Of a stretch of 64,000 nt of DNA, positions 47,229 through 56,728 are shown in pieces. Position numbers and translations under genes: made by a program. Source of the DNA: Lenzites betulinus (Eukaryota; Basidiomycota; Agaricomycetes; Polyporales; Polyporaceae); contig JABYQU010000007.1 in the NCBI GenBank assembly GCA_022264855.1, forward strand, positions 372,001 to 436,000. The letters are read 5' to 3'. The notes beneath the pieces were generated by a model, which saw only the letters and a list, made by a program, of their open reading frames with translations, was not told where the DNA came from and did not search any database. Position 1 is the first letter of the stretch, and every line of letters begins with the position of its first letter.

Positions 47229-47408
47229 ATTGGTGGTAACCTGTGAGGTGCCCCCGACGCGCGTGTTTCTTTAGGTAAGTGGCAGTGTCACATAATCCAG
47301 AACGGGAAGGACCGACCTGATCACACTGGCTTGACAGATACAACTATGTGTGTTCATTCGGACAATCCATCAAGTCAGTACAGTCGCGCCGTCCAGCCCA
47401 AGCTGCCA
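47222..47408 (-). repeat. Inter-fragment spacer, copy 2
   Basis: Inverted match to 38168-38357; together with copy 3 (49855-50021) it directly flanks the near-complete FunK1 gene. Confidence 0.7.
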
Positions 47409-49721
47409 CTACGAGAAATCAACCAGATAGCCCAGCGAAGGGTGCGCCCTGCCAACCTCCCGGATCACCGCACAGAACTCGTCCCAGACCTTCTCCGGCT
47501 CGTCCACTTCCTCCACTGGCGCCGCGTCATCTAACAAAAGGCCCTGCATGTCGCGGGCGACCTGGGACTGGGTGAAGTGACATATGAGCGCGTGCCCAAG
47601 TTCGCCTTCGGTAGACCACGTCGGCCTCGGACCACCACCGCTGTATTTCCAACCGACCGACACAAATTCGCGTTTAATCGTCCTGCACGTCGTCATGTCG
47701 CCTGAAATCCAACGCTGAAACCTATCCGGCAGCGGGTCGATCTGCTTCCCGTCCTCGATGCAACACACCACCCATATGAGGATCCAGAAGAGCGATTCGA
47801 GGTCGTGGCGGTACAGGTGGCGGACCTCGCCGCGGAGGGCTGCCTCGTTGAGCAGGTCGATCGCCATGTAAGGCATTGTGCCGGTGAGCTCGAAGCCGCT
47901 GTTTGTCTGGTCTAACGCATCGTAGGCTAAATCCCAGTCATTGACCACGCCGCACGGCCTGTTGTCGCCGTTGCGGTAGAACATGAGGTTCTTCAGGCTC
48001 AGATCCCTGTGATGAATGTCTTTGAGCCAGATGAGGTAGTGCGCTGTACGAACGCCGGTCAGATCGCACCATGAGACGGCCGGAAACAGACGGCGTACCT
48101 CGCGCACACTCCAGCCACGCACAGATAAAATCCTCCCCCACCAAGGCATGTATTGGTTCCAGACGCCTCATCGTCATCACTTGGAGAACACGATAGACTT
48201 CGACCTCCGACTCGTCGTTCCCATGCGGTCGCCTCAACTTGCGGAGAGGGACGCGGAGTTTCCGACGAACGGTGCCTGTGTTGTGGAGGTCGTACTGCAT
48301 GCTGAACACCACCTGTGGTATGCGCTCTGTGATCATTGGATCCCCATCGGCGCGTGAGGAGATCCGAGCAATGACCTCCCCCTCCGGCACGCGGGTGCTC
48401 TCCCCCCACGAGAACTTCGTGACCAGAGGCTGGCCGTACAGCGGATGCTCTGTGCCCAGAGTACTGCATGTAGACGCAAAGATGCAGGTAGCCCTGCTGT
48501 TGAGACTCGCAGTCCTGTGCCAGTGCACAATGTCCGACGTGTTCACAGACACTCTGTGGCCGTGTTGACCGCCCTGCAGGGTGATGGGAGCGGGGTGCGT
48601 GGGCGCGTCAAGTTCGTTTTGGAGCGCGTCGATACCACCCAGCCCCGGGATGAACCCCCAGTCCTCGAGACTAAATCTCTGCAGGGCGAAGAGGAGCATG
48701 AGAAAGCGGGGCAGATCCGTGAGAAAGTCGATGCTGTCGGTCTGAATGGCACCTTCGCGGTCGTACCACCAGACGTGCAGCACAGAATCTAGCCGGGGAG
48801 ATCAGTCGTGTCGTCGCTCTGCAGTCCATCGTATGCACGCACCAACAATGACCACGCTGATCGCATGAGAGGCAGCGGGGCCGCGGGACAGCATTTCGGC
48901 GCCGTAGAGTGCAGCCTGAGCGGCGAGATGGGCCATCTCCTTCTGGTTTTCTGCAGGGGGTTCAACTACAGCGGGGCGCAGCAATTCGTTGGCAGCGTGC
49001 TCATCTGGATAACGGGTCACAGCACATGCGTTGAATGCACACTTACGGATGCTTACCTAGAACCACAGGGCCTTGAGGATCCTGCGCCGCCCTGAGCCAG
49101 GGGAGCATATCTGATGAGCATGTGGATCTTACAAGTGCGGGATCTTCCTCTACGACCTTGAGCTCCCAAGACGCGAGGACCTCATCCCATGTGAACTCTT
49201 GCGGGGGCTGTTCCGTCACCAGCTCGAGGAGCGTTGGGAGGGACTTGGTGCGGATGGCCCGGCATGCAGCAGCTTGGGAGGTCAAAATGATGTCAGGTTT
49301 CGGCTTGGTCCTCCTGAACACCGTGGTATGCCTCTCAGCATTTCGACAGAACAGTATGTCGATCGGGTCGGCTGGGCGGTATTTGGAGCCGGCGACTGTG
49401 ACCGCCTTCAGCCGCAGAAGTGCTTCGTTGTAGATTTTGATAAATGAGGCATAGGACCCCCTTCACCGGCCACTTCTTGACAACTGCGGAAATATTCATG
49501 TCAGATTACTGAGCCACAACCAGCAAGCCTGACGCGTACTAATCCGTCAGCATCATCCGGAACTCCTTGTCGTCGTTGCAGATGTCCAGCACTGCATCGA
49601 GAGTCTTCTGCAGCCGTGCATGCGGATCGGTATCGGTGTTCCGGTCCACCTTCTCGAGTACGAACTCGAGGAAAGCGTCGAAGCGGCACTGGTCGGCTTT
49701 GATGCTACTATGAGTCGACAT
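47409..49721 (-). CDS. FunK1 fungal-type protein kinase, near full length with one probable frameshift
   Basis: Six exons (49540-49721, 49133-49483, 49057-49081, 48843-49004, 48099-48788, 47409-48043). Five of six joins keep frame. Total coding length is 2045 nt, one short of a multiple of three; the break lies in a G5 run (coding strand, plus 49457-49461), after which the frame resumes SFIKIYNEALLRLKAV. Domains: N-terminal segment MSTHSSIKADQCRF, then PADPIDILFCRNAERH, N-lobe LHVWWYDREGAIQTDSIDFL, kinase Lys in LVTKFSWGES with Glu in EGEVIARI, catalytic loop HHRDLSLKNLM, DWD in place of DFG, ELTGTMPYMAIDLL, C-terminus GYLVDFS. FunK1 kinases are an expanded agaricomycete family of uncertain role. 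Either a sequencing slip or a recent pseudogene. Confidence 0.7.
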
Positions 49722-49854
49722 GGCGTATCGTCATGTCTGTCGACAGCCTTACATTTCATTTGTGAAGGCGCCGCGAACTTGGCCGGCGATGTGGGATTTG
49801 CGTGGATGACCGGGATGTGCGTTGGAGAGTCCTTTCGTGGTTGTAACTTGTGAG

Positions 49855-50021
49855 GTGGCCCCGACGCGGCCCGGCGTGTTTCTTTAGGTAAGTGGCAGTG
49901 TCACAAAGTCCGGAACGGGAAGTACCGACCTGATCACACTGGCTTGACAGATAAAACTATGTGTGTTCATGCGGACAATCCATCAAGTCAGTACAGTTGC
50001 GCCGTCCAGCCCAAGCTGCCA
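49855..50021 (-). repeat. Inter-fragment spacer, copy 3
   Basis: Third copy of the spacer, in the same orientation as copy 2, with a few substitutions and a short insertion near 49870. Confidence 0.65.
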
Positions 50022-50665
50022 CTACGACAAATCAACCAGATAGCCCAGCGAAGGGTGCGCCCTACCAACCTCCCGGATCAACGCACAGAACTCGCCCCAG
50101 ACCTTCTCCGGCTCGTCCACTTCCTCCACCGTGCCCTTTGTATTGTGTCGCTGCTGCATCCTACGAGCATGCTGGGCATCGTAAAAGTAATCTAGGGTCG
50201 CGCGCGCAAGTTCGCCTTCGGCCGACCACGTCAGCCTCAGACCATCGTCGTCTTCCCAGCCGACCAACAGAAATCTGTGTTTGCTGTTGCAGCAGGTCAT
50301 CATGTTGCCTGAAATCCAACGCTGAAACCTCTCCGGCAACGGGTCGATCTGCTTCCCGTCCTCGATGCAAGACACCACCCATATGAGGATCCAGAAGAGC
50401 GATTCGAGGTCGTGGCGGTACAGGTGGTGGACCTTGCTGCGGTAGGCTGCGTCGTCGAGCAGGTCGATCGCCATGAATGGGGCCATGCCAGTGACGTCGA
50501 AGCCGGCGTGTGTCTGTGGGTTTGGACGTGCAGCATCGCCGGCGATATCCTGGTCGTTCAGCACGCCGCAAATAGTGCCATCGTTGTTGTACTGCACGAC
50601 GCCGCACTGAGTGTGTTTCGCGATTTCGCGGATCCTAGACGGCTGTAATGCTATACATTTCACAG
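50022..50665 (-). pseudogene. FunK1 kinase C-terminal fragment A'
   Basis: Inverted paralogue of fragment A: GVLNDQDIAGDAARPNPQTH, TGMAPFMAIDLLDDAAY, LYRHDLESLFWILIWVVSCI, EVDEPEKVWGEFCALIREVG, ending GYLVDLS. It lacks the HRD motif and N-lobe. A segment normally aromatic-Gly rich is altered to WEDDDGLRLTWSAE, suggesting relaxed constraint. Confidence 0.75.
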
Positions 50666-51014
50666 GGGTCGGCACGACTCAGACTTTGGGCCATGTCTGT
50701 CGACGGACACCCTGACCTGACATCCCCGCGAGGCAAAGCTCCTCGTTCTAATGGTTGCAGGAGTGAAGCACTCGCAGGCGCGTTTGGGTGGTCAATTGAG
50801 CCTTGAGAGAGGCGCTGGAGAACATGGGAAGGACACTGGACAAAAGACGAACTCGTCCTGCACAATTAAAAAAGCGCGCACCTATTCCCACGCCGGATAG
50901 TAACATCCAAGTAGCAAACATGCTGGTTGATGTATCGGAGCAGACCACATCGTATTATGGGAATGTCTATAGCTATTGGTGAAACCAGGGTTATGTGTGA
51001 CGCGTCTAGAGGTA

Positions 51015-51052
51015 CTTTTTGGAGCGCTTGAGATCCGCATATGGGCCCGGTC
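51015..51052 (-). pseudogene. Duplicated C-terminal tip of mL38
   Basis: The minus strand reads PYADLKRSKKYL and a stop, identical in protein to the end of mL38, and is followed by the same downstream sequence as the real gene. The codons before it differ from mL38 exon 6. This is a hitch-hiking fragment at the edge of the duplication. Confidence 0.75.
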
Positions 51053-51530
51053 GGAACGGGAAGTCCAGTTCGACGAAGACCATGTGTTGCTGTATTCAGG
51101 CGTATACAGCGGTTGGCGAAATCTTTGGACAACTGCGCGACTTAATTCAAAGAATTCGAGAAACTCGAGAAATTCGAAGATGCGTGCACACGGGCTCCAG
51201 CACACATGTCAAACATTCTGAACGATGTAGAACACATGGGAGGGCTCCTATGAGCAATCTTGAAGTCTTTGGATGAGAGGAGAATGCTTTTCAGAGCCCG
51301 TCGCCATACTACAGGAGAAGAAGCCGCTGTGCTGCTGCTATATCTCGCGCAAGGTTCCTATTCTATGACGAGGGTCATCTCTGAGTAACTGACATATCAG
51401 AGTAGCTCATAATGATTTTTCGAAGCTCACCAACGCAGTGTGCCTGTAAGAATGACGGGGTAGGTGCCTTACTGGGCTCCTATCCCTTGGGTACTCTGGT
51501 CCGGGCTCGTATTTGGGCTCGGCGTACTCG
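51053..51530. other. Intergenic, nothing supported
   Basis: Short frames only between the inverted duplication and the hairpin-rich block. Confidence 0.4.
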
Positions 51531-51536
51531 TAGGGA

Positions 51537-51992
51537 TGGTGGAGGGTAGTAAGGACTTACCCTCCACCAGGCGCCCGAGTTCCGAACACTCGGGACACCG
51601 TACGCGGTGGCATTACATACATGCGGCTATCCGCGCGCTAATATGCGCGCGTGTACGTATTGTCCGATTCCGTATATTTTAGTTGTGCGTTTCGCACAAC
51701 TAAAGGATCCTGTAGGAGCGCAGGATACGCGCTCCTTACACTCTCCCCCACTAGACCTGATCCCAGGTCTACAGATGTATAGTAAAGAATATAAATAGTA
51801 TATATTTTTTGAGGGCCACAAATAGCAGTGGCCATTACGCCTATGATACACAGAAGTCGTCGTGGCGTCCGACGGTTCATGGTAGGGGTCACCGATAGGT
51901 GACCCTGCGTCTGGGTGTACGAACCGTGCTCGACGAGGCTGACGGTAAGAGGCGGCATGCCCGATAATATACTCGTCCACCAATTTCGGTGG
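51537..51992. repeat. Chain of perfect short hairpins
   Basis: Consecutive inverted repeats with short loops: 51537-51548/51558-51569 (12 bp), 51574-51580/51588-51594 (7 bp), 51632-51638/51645-51651 (7 bp), 51678-51689/51693-51704 (12 bp, TTT loop), 51714-51721/51729-51736 (8 bp), 51886-51893/51898-51905 (8 bp, GATA loop) and 51977-51981/51988-51992 (5 bp). More follow inside the next ORFs. No gene is evident. The density and regularity exceed what I would expect by chance; the function is unknown. Confidence 0.7.
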
Positions 51993-52083
51993 GGTTATGA
52001 TTGTTGATTAGCCAATAGTAGTCGACGCAGGTGGGGCAGGCACCTGCGCGGTGATAGTATCATGGGCGGTGAACCACATAGGT

Positions 52084-53178
52084 TCACGACGCCATGGACG
52101 TAGCATCGTCGTAAGGAGGGGGAGCATCGCCTCCCGGCTCTCCTTGAGTCTCTTGACGAGCCCCTGCGTCACCCATTTCGGTGACCGGGGCCGTAGTGGT
52201 GGGCGTAGCCTCACCCTCCTCGACCTCCATGTTGTCGTTTGACGTGTGAGCTGGAGGGGGAGGAGCGGGGTTAGCGGCCGGAGCCTCGTTGGTAGCGGTC
52301 GACGTGGGTGTCGCCGCTATGTTTAGGGATTGGGGAGGGGGTACATTGACCACCTCCGATACAGAGTGTATGCCGGGGAGAGCCGTGATAGGTTCCCCGG
52401 GAGTGATTCCTTCGCGAGCGGCGCGGGATCGCGCGGCCGCGTCGCGGTGCTCGTCTGCCCACTCGATGGTGACGCCTAGTCGGGCGTACCAGAGTGCGAC
52501 GTGAAACAGGGACTGCGCGTCCTCTGCGAAGCTGCCGGGATATGCCTGCGTGGTGCTCTCGGGGCTGACAGGGTACTGTCCCGTCAGAATGATATGACGG
52601 TACAGGCCCGGCACTGAGAACAATACGTTCGTCAGCGAGAGCCACCGTCCGCGTTCAGACGGGGTTACACGGCGCGTCAAAGCGCGGCGACCCATCTGGT
52701 GGAACTCGACGTGGACCAGTTGCGGCCGACTGTCGGGGGCGACCGTCATCCACGACGGACGAGACGACGGGTAGTTCTTCATCCACTCGCGAAGCTCCTT
52801 CGCGGTGGAGTCCAGCCGTGGCTGCGCGAGCTTCACGTGCGGCTGCTGCTTGGAGCGATACGGCCGTCCTGCAATCGGGCGGTCGTTGCGGGTGGTGGGC
52901 ATTGGCAGATGCGCCGTGCTTGTAGGGATTAACCCCGGCGGCGTATATGCAGCCGGGTGGGGCTGGTCTACGGTGGGACCTGTCCGATTGGATGGGCCAC
53001 CCGAGGGACCAGCTCGGTCGGGGTTCCGCCAGCTGCTCACCAAGACTTGTAATCCCCGCACGCTGGTCAGTGCGGGGTTGGCGTTGACCTGCGCCAGCAG
53101 ATGTTGTATGCGATGCCGCGCCTGACCCATGTCAGTGTGCGAGGCATCCAAGATTTGCCGGGCCTCCTCTTGAGTCAT
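52084..53178 (-). CDS. Unknown protein with PPPY tail, second ORF of a tandem pair
   Basis: Uninterrupted ORF of about 364 codons from MTQEEARQILDASHTDMGQA. The N-terminal helix is rich in Gln/Arg; the central region SERGRWLSLTNVLFSVPGLY ... HIILTGQYPVSPESTTQAYP ... FAEDAQSLFHVALWYARLGV looks globular. The C-terminal third is Pro/Ala/Thr-rich and ends GGDAPPPYDDATSMAS, with a PPxY motif (ligand of WW domains, also a late-domain motif in retroviral Gag). It starts about 16 nt after the stop of the upstream ORF. No intron. Most like a protein of a mobile element, but I cannot assign a family. Confidence 0.6.
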   Translation of the reverse strand: MTQEEARQILDASHTDMGQARHRIQHLLAQVNANPALTSVRGLQVLVSSWRNPDRAGPSGGPSNRTGPTVDQPHPAAYTPPGLIPTSTAHLPMPTTRNDRPIAGRPYRSKQQPHVKLAQPRLDSTAKELREWMKNYPSSRPSWMTVAPDSRPQLVHVEFHQMGRRALTRRVTPSERGRWLSLTNVLFSVPGLYRHIILTGQYPVSPESTTQAYPGSFAEDAQSLFHVALWYARLGVTIEWADEHRDAAARSRAAREGITPGEPITALPGIHSVSEVVNVPPPQSLNIAATPTSTATNEAPAANPAPPPPAHTSNDNMEVEEGEATPTTTAPVTEMGDAGARQETQGEPGGDAPPPYDDATSMAS

Positions 53179-53193
53179 TGGCACGAAGTCGTA

Positions 53194-54387
53194 CTAATGG
53201 TTGGTGAGCTTGGGGTCCGAGTTCGCCGGTGCGGCTAACTCGTCGTGGGGCCAGTTGGGGATGAGCGACTGATGAGAGGCGGCAGTCGTGCCTGTCCACG
53301 TCATCGTGCCCGGGCGCGGAGGAGCTGGTACTCCTCGACGCGCGTTCCGCATCACTTGCCGACTCGAAATACGCCGCGCCCGTTTGGCGTCGAACGTAGC
53401 CTCGTCTTCCGACGAGAAGTCGTAGTCGACCATGGGGTGCGGGGCCGGCTCTTCCCGCGGCGGCTCGATTCTTTGGGTCTCGGGCGACGTCTGCGTCGGC
53501 CGAGTCGTGGTAGACGATCCTTGTCGGAACATGTCAAATCCACGAACGTCCCCTGCTGATATTGGCGGGGGAAAGCGGGACGACATGTCCTCGCGCCTAT
53601 CCCCGCGCCGCACCGTCCTGTCCTCGTTGGGACGGCTGTAAGGTTGGTAACGAGCAGTTTCTGCTCGAGACTCCTGTTGTTTCTTCATATCCTCCAGCTG
53701 CTGCTGGAGTCGATCCTTCTCGTCTTGCAGATCGTCGTACCGCTCGCGCTCGTCGTTGCGCTCGCGACGGTACCGCTCCATCGTCTCACGACGCTCATCT
53801 GCGAGCCGCCGTGCCTCCTTCAACTGCTCTTGCAGTTCCGCTATACGCCGCTCGTTCTCCGCGGCGTCCCCTCCCTCCTTGGAGCGACTATGCTCCTCGA
53901 AGTACTGCCAGAACCGGGCTTGAAGCTGAGCTTGCACGCTCATTTGAGCTTCGCGCAGCGATGGCTCCGACTGCGCGCCCCGAAGATGGCGGATGAACTC
54001 GGCGCAGATCACGCAGCCCGTCGTATGCGCGACGAGGAGCGGATGCTCTGCTACCGGTCCCCAGGCCAGGTTCATGCTCAGTGGCATGATGGGCGGCATC
54101 CCTGGCATTACGCCCATGGGAGCGACCTGATTTTGGGGCGGAGCAAACGCTGAGACCGACGCCCCGTGTGCTTGAGGGTACGCGGGCGGGTACGCGTAGC
54201 CGTATCCCGGCTGCGGATATTGATTCGTAGGCGGTGTCTGCGTTGGGGCACCGCCGTACTGGTACTGGGCCGGATATGGCGCAGGATACCCAGCTACTTG
54301 CTGATGCACGGCTGGGGCGGCAGGATCCGGGAAGGCCACGTTTGGTGGCATGGCGGTAGAGGGGGGTGCTGGGCGGTCCACTACCAT
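53194..54387 (-). CDS. Unknown gag-like coiled-coil protein, first ORF of a tandem pair
   Basis: Intronless ORF. I choose the ATG at 54387 (MVVDRPAPPSTAMPPN); the frame stays open upstream to 54549. The N-terminus is Pro/Tyr/Gln-rich (PGYGYAYPPAYPQAHG), followed by LLVAHTTGCVICAEFIRHLR with a Cys-x2-Cys pair, then about 110 residues of charged coiled coil (ENERRIAELQEQLKEARRLA ... YDDLQDEKDRLQQQLEDMKK) and a basic/acidic C-terminus. The composition (proline-rich, coiled coil, basic tail) recalls Gag-like structural proteins of retroelements. No protease, reverse transcriptase or integrase follows. Function unknown. Confidence 0.6.
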   Translation of the reverse strand: MVVDRPAPPSTAMPPNVAFPDPAAPAVHQQVAGYPAPYPAQYQYGGAPTQTPPTNQYPQPGYGYAYPPAYPQAHGASVSAFAPPQNQVAPMGVMPGMPPIMPLSMNLAWGPVAEHPLLVAHTTGCVICAEFIRHLRGAQSEPSLREAQMSVQAQLQARFWQYFEEHSRSKEGGDAAENERRIAELQEQLKEARRLADERRETMERYRRERNDERERYDDLQDEKDRLQQQLEDMKKQQESRAETARYQPYSRPNEDRTVRRGDRREDMSSRFPPPISAGDVRGFDMFRQGSSTTTRPTQTSPETQRIEPPREEPAPHPMVDYDFSSEDEATFDAKRARRISSRQVMRNARRGVPAPPRPGTMTWTGTTAASHQSLIPNWPHDELAAPANSDPKLTNH

Positions 54388-54660
54388 TTCGGTAGTGGCG
54401 CTCGGGGTGCATTGAGGGGCGCGTGAGGCGGCTGGGATTGGTCGGGGTTCATGGCGGTGGTGCGAGTGTTGAGGGCGAGTGGGCGAGTGAGAGAGTCGTA
54501 GTGAAAGCAAGAGAGACGAGTGTGAAGTTAGGCGAGCGCGAGCTGGCAATTCGCCAGTCGCAGGGTCGCGGAGCCACGCTAAGCGCTGGCTGAGCTCGAA
54601 TCTGAGCTGTAATTACGCGACGCGTCGCGCGTAGCACATGTGACCGCGTGCGAGCGCTTG

Positions 54661-55065
54661 CTAGCAGGTGGCTGTGCTCGCACCTTCAACGCCGGACGCA
54701 CAAGTCCTTTTCTCCTTTGACGCCGCACTGGCTACACTCGCCGTATCGGCGTAGCTACTCCCCACCGCACACGTATTAGTGTGCGGCTGGTTTCCGGGGT
54801 AAGGCTCGCCATGAGCTGACTCCCATGAGCGTACAATACTCGTCCAACGCTGCGAGATCTTTACAGCTCTCATACGGCTCCCAAGTATGGTCGCCCTGGG
54901 TCCACCGTACGTGAAACCGACATCTGGCGCCTTGCCACTCGTGGCCGACTATCTCGTCGACCAACCATTCAGCGTCGTCGCTGAGCCCGAAGTCGTAGAA
55001 GGCTTGGGCATCGCGATGCGGGAATACCGCATCGTCGTTGGCTTCATGTCTCCTAAGTAGGGCAC
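54661..55065 (-). pseudogene. Orphan chromodomain fragment
   Basis: The minus strand reads YDFGLSDDAEWLVDEIVGHE, WQGARCRFHVRWTQGDHTWE and PYESCKDLAALDEYCTLMGV, a chromodomain with its aromatic cage residues (W, W-x-PYE). It ends in a Ser/Ala-rich tail and a stop at 54661. Upstream the frame stays open to the edge of the hairpin-armed element (55073) with no start codon. Chromodomains of this kind occur at the C-terminus of chromovirus (Gypsy) integrases and in stand-alone fungal proteins. Probably the 3' end of a truncated retroelement pol. Confidence 0.6.
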
Positions 55066-55072
55066 CAGCTGA

Positions 55073-55950
55073 TGTAGTCCTGATGTATCAGGAACCGTTT
55101 GGGACTCCGCGCCGCTTTACATCAGGAACAGGAAGCGTTCCTGATGTATCACGGGCGGCCGGGAGCGCCAGCGCTGCCCTCCGGGACCTGCCTAATATGG
55201 TAGGCAGGCCCGGGGGACAGTGCTGGTGCCCCCGGGGGCCTCTTATCTCTTATCTAATGTAGATTGCGTGCTTATCACATCTGCCTGCTTTCCCCCGCGC
55301 GCGCCTCTGCCTCCCTCTCAGCCACATCCCAATTAGGCAAGTCTGCCCTCAGCCACACCCCCCTGCTGCTTCCTCCGCCTCTCCCTCGCTCGGTTCGTGG
55401 CCGATTCGCTTCAAAACTAGCGCGTTTTACTCGGGCAAACGTAGGCTACAATCGCGCGCAACAATCATTGGAATTGGGTAAGTACTGACTATGCTACAGT
55501 GGATACAGTAACAGGGTAAAAGAGGCGACAAAGAACGGGCGATATCTCGTCCGTTCTTTGTCGCCTCGGTGCGCGAATTGCATTCCCATCAATCGTGCAT
55601 CAAGCCCGTTCGAACGAGCCCGCATGCGCGCGGAACGGCCGCCGGATGGTGGAGCTGCGCTCCGCCCACCCCGGGGGGAGCGCAGCTCCTCCTTCTGTGC
55701 TTGTATTGAATTCGTTTCTGCTCAAACGTGCTTTATTAAATCACAAATACATTCTATCCCAAAGTTACGACGTTTTTCGAACATATCACGGCCAAGAAAC
55801 ACATCGAGGAGGGTGGGTAGTAGTCCAACTACTACCCACCTTCCTCAACGCATAGCGCTACCGTTTCGGCGCGTATCGCCGCGCAAAAGACAACGCCAGA
55901 AAGCGGCTGAATGCAGCTTTCTGGCGATACCTTTTGCGCGGTGATACGAC
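55073..55950 (+). repeat. Left arm, string of seven hairpins
   Basis: Hairpins: 55118-55129/55137-55148 (12 bp), 55187-55194/55201-55208 (8 bp), 55209-55216/55229-55236 (8 bp), 55522-55538/55551-55567 (17 bp, extended by 4 more pairs inwards), 55651-55663/55677-55689 (13 bp), 55806-55824/55828-55846 (19 bp with one G-T pair) and 55873-55889/55931-55947 enclosing an inner stem 55894-55904/55916-55926. Confidence 0.75.
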
Positions 55951-56728
55951 CCCGGAAGCCCTCGCAATACAATCACCTGTGTTCCATATAATGTAACCAC
56001 CTGTTTTAGCAATAGATTCGCCTATAGCCCCTCAAATAACATTGGGTTTCCTTCCTCATATCAGTGCTGGCCGTCGCTATGCATACACTGGAGTATAGGA
56101 CAATCGGAGCCCGTCCCGATGTGTAATCTACTTATCTATGACCAGAATGTATACCCTTGCTGCGCACGATCCGCGAAACCGATTGTAATAAAAGCCAGCA
56201 CGCTTATTGCTACATAGAACCGCTAGATATATACAGAATTTCAAGGGAAACGGACGATAACTGACGGATATACCGCGTTTTTACTGTAGACATGCAGGTA
56301 GCCGCCCACCGTCTTAAGACGTTCTCGGGCGGCTTCAGCAAGTCTGTATGTATAGCACAGTACATACAGACCCTGTAGAACACTTTGTAAGACAGTAATT
56401 CGAGTTTTCCACCGATTTACATGTACTTGGGCTCGTTTGAAAGCTGTATACGACTGCTATCTAGCCACTTACTCTATGAATATATTTGTGCTCTCAGTAG
56501 CTATGTATCAGCCAACTTAGTGTGCACTAGTCGCAGTTTTCGAGTTTTTAATGACTTCCTGTGTTTGTTGAGGACAGATGGATCTCTATTGTTATATAGG
56601 AGGTGGATATAGTACATTAGGTATCAAATAACATGTATGTAGTGTTCCAGTGTACCTGTGAAGAGATGGAAGGGGGCTGATCAGCTGGGGGGGGAGGAGG
56701 AGCAGAGAGGGATAGCGAAGCGCTACGT
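55951..56728. other. AT-rich centre of the element, no gene
   Basis: 778 bp, markedly AT-rich compared with all surroundings; short frames only. Nothing recognisable. Confidence 0.55.

Larger units (their letters stand above)
46058..51052 (-). repeat. Right copy of the large unequal inverted duplication
   Basis: Reverse-complement counterpart of 37132-39537, enlarged by a block of about 2.6 kb (roughly 47.24-49.85 kb) that contains a near-complete FunK1 gene. The outer edge (51052) falls where similarity to the mL38 last exon begins; the inner edge (46058) falls at GCTGCTG, matching CAGCAGC at 39531-39537. Confidence 0.8.

Noticed and set aside
55522..55947. Hairpins in the element arm as rho-independent terminators
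   Set aside because: Eukaryotic context, no T-runs after the stems, and the stems recur in the opposite arm as part of a mobile element.
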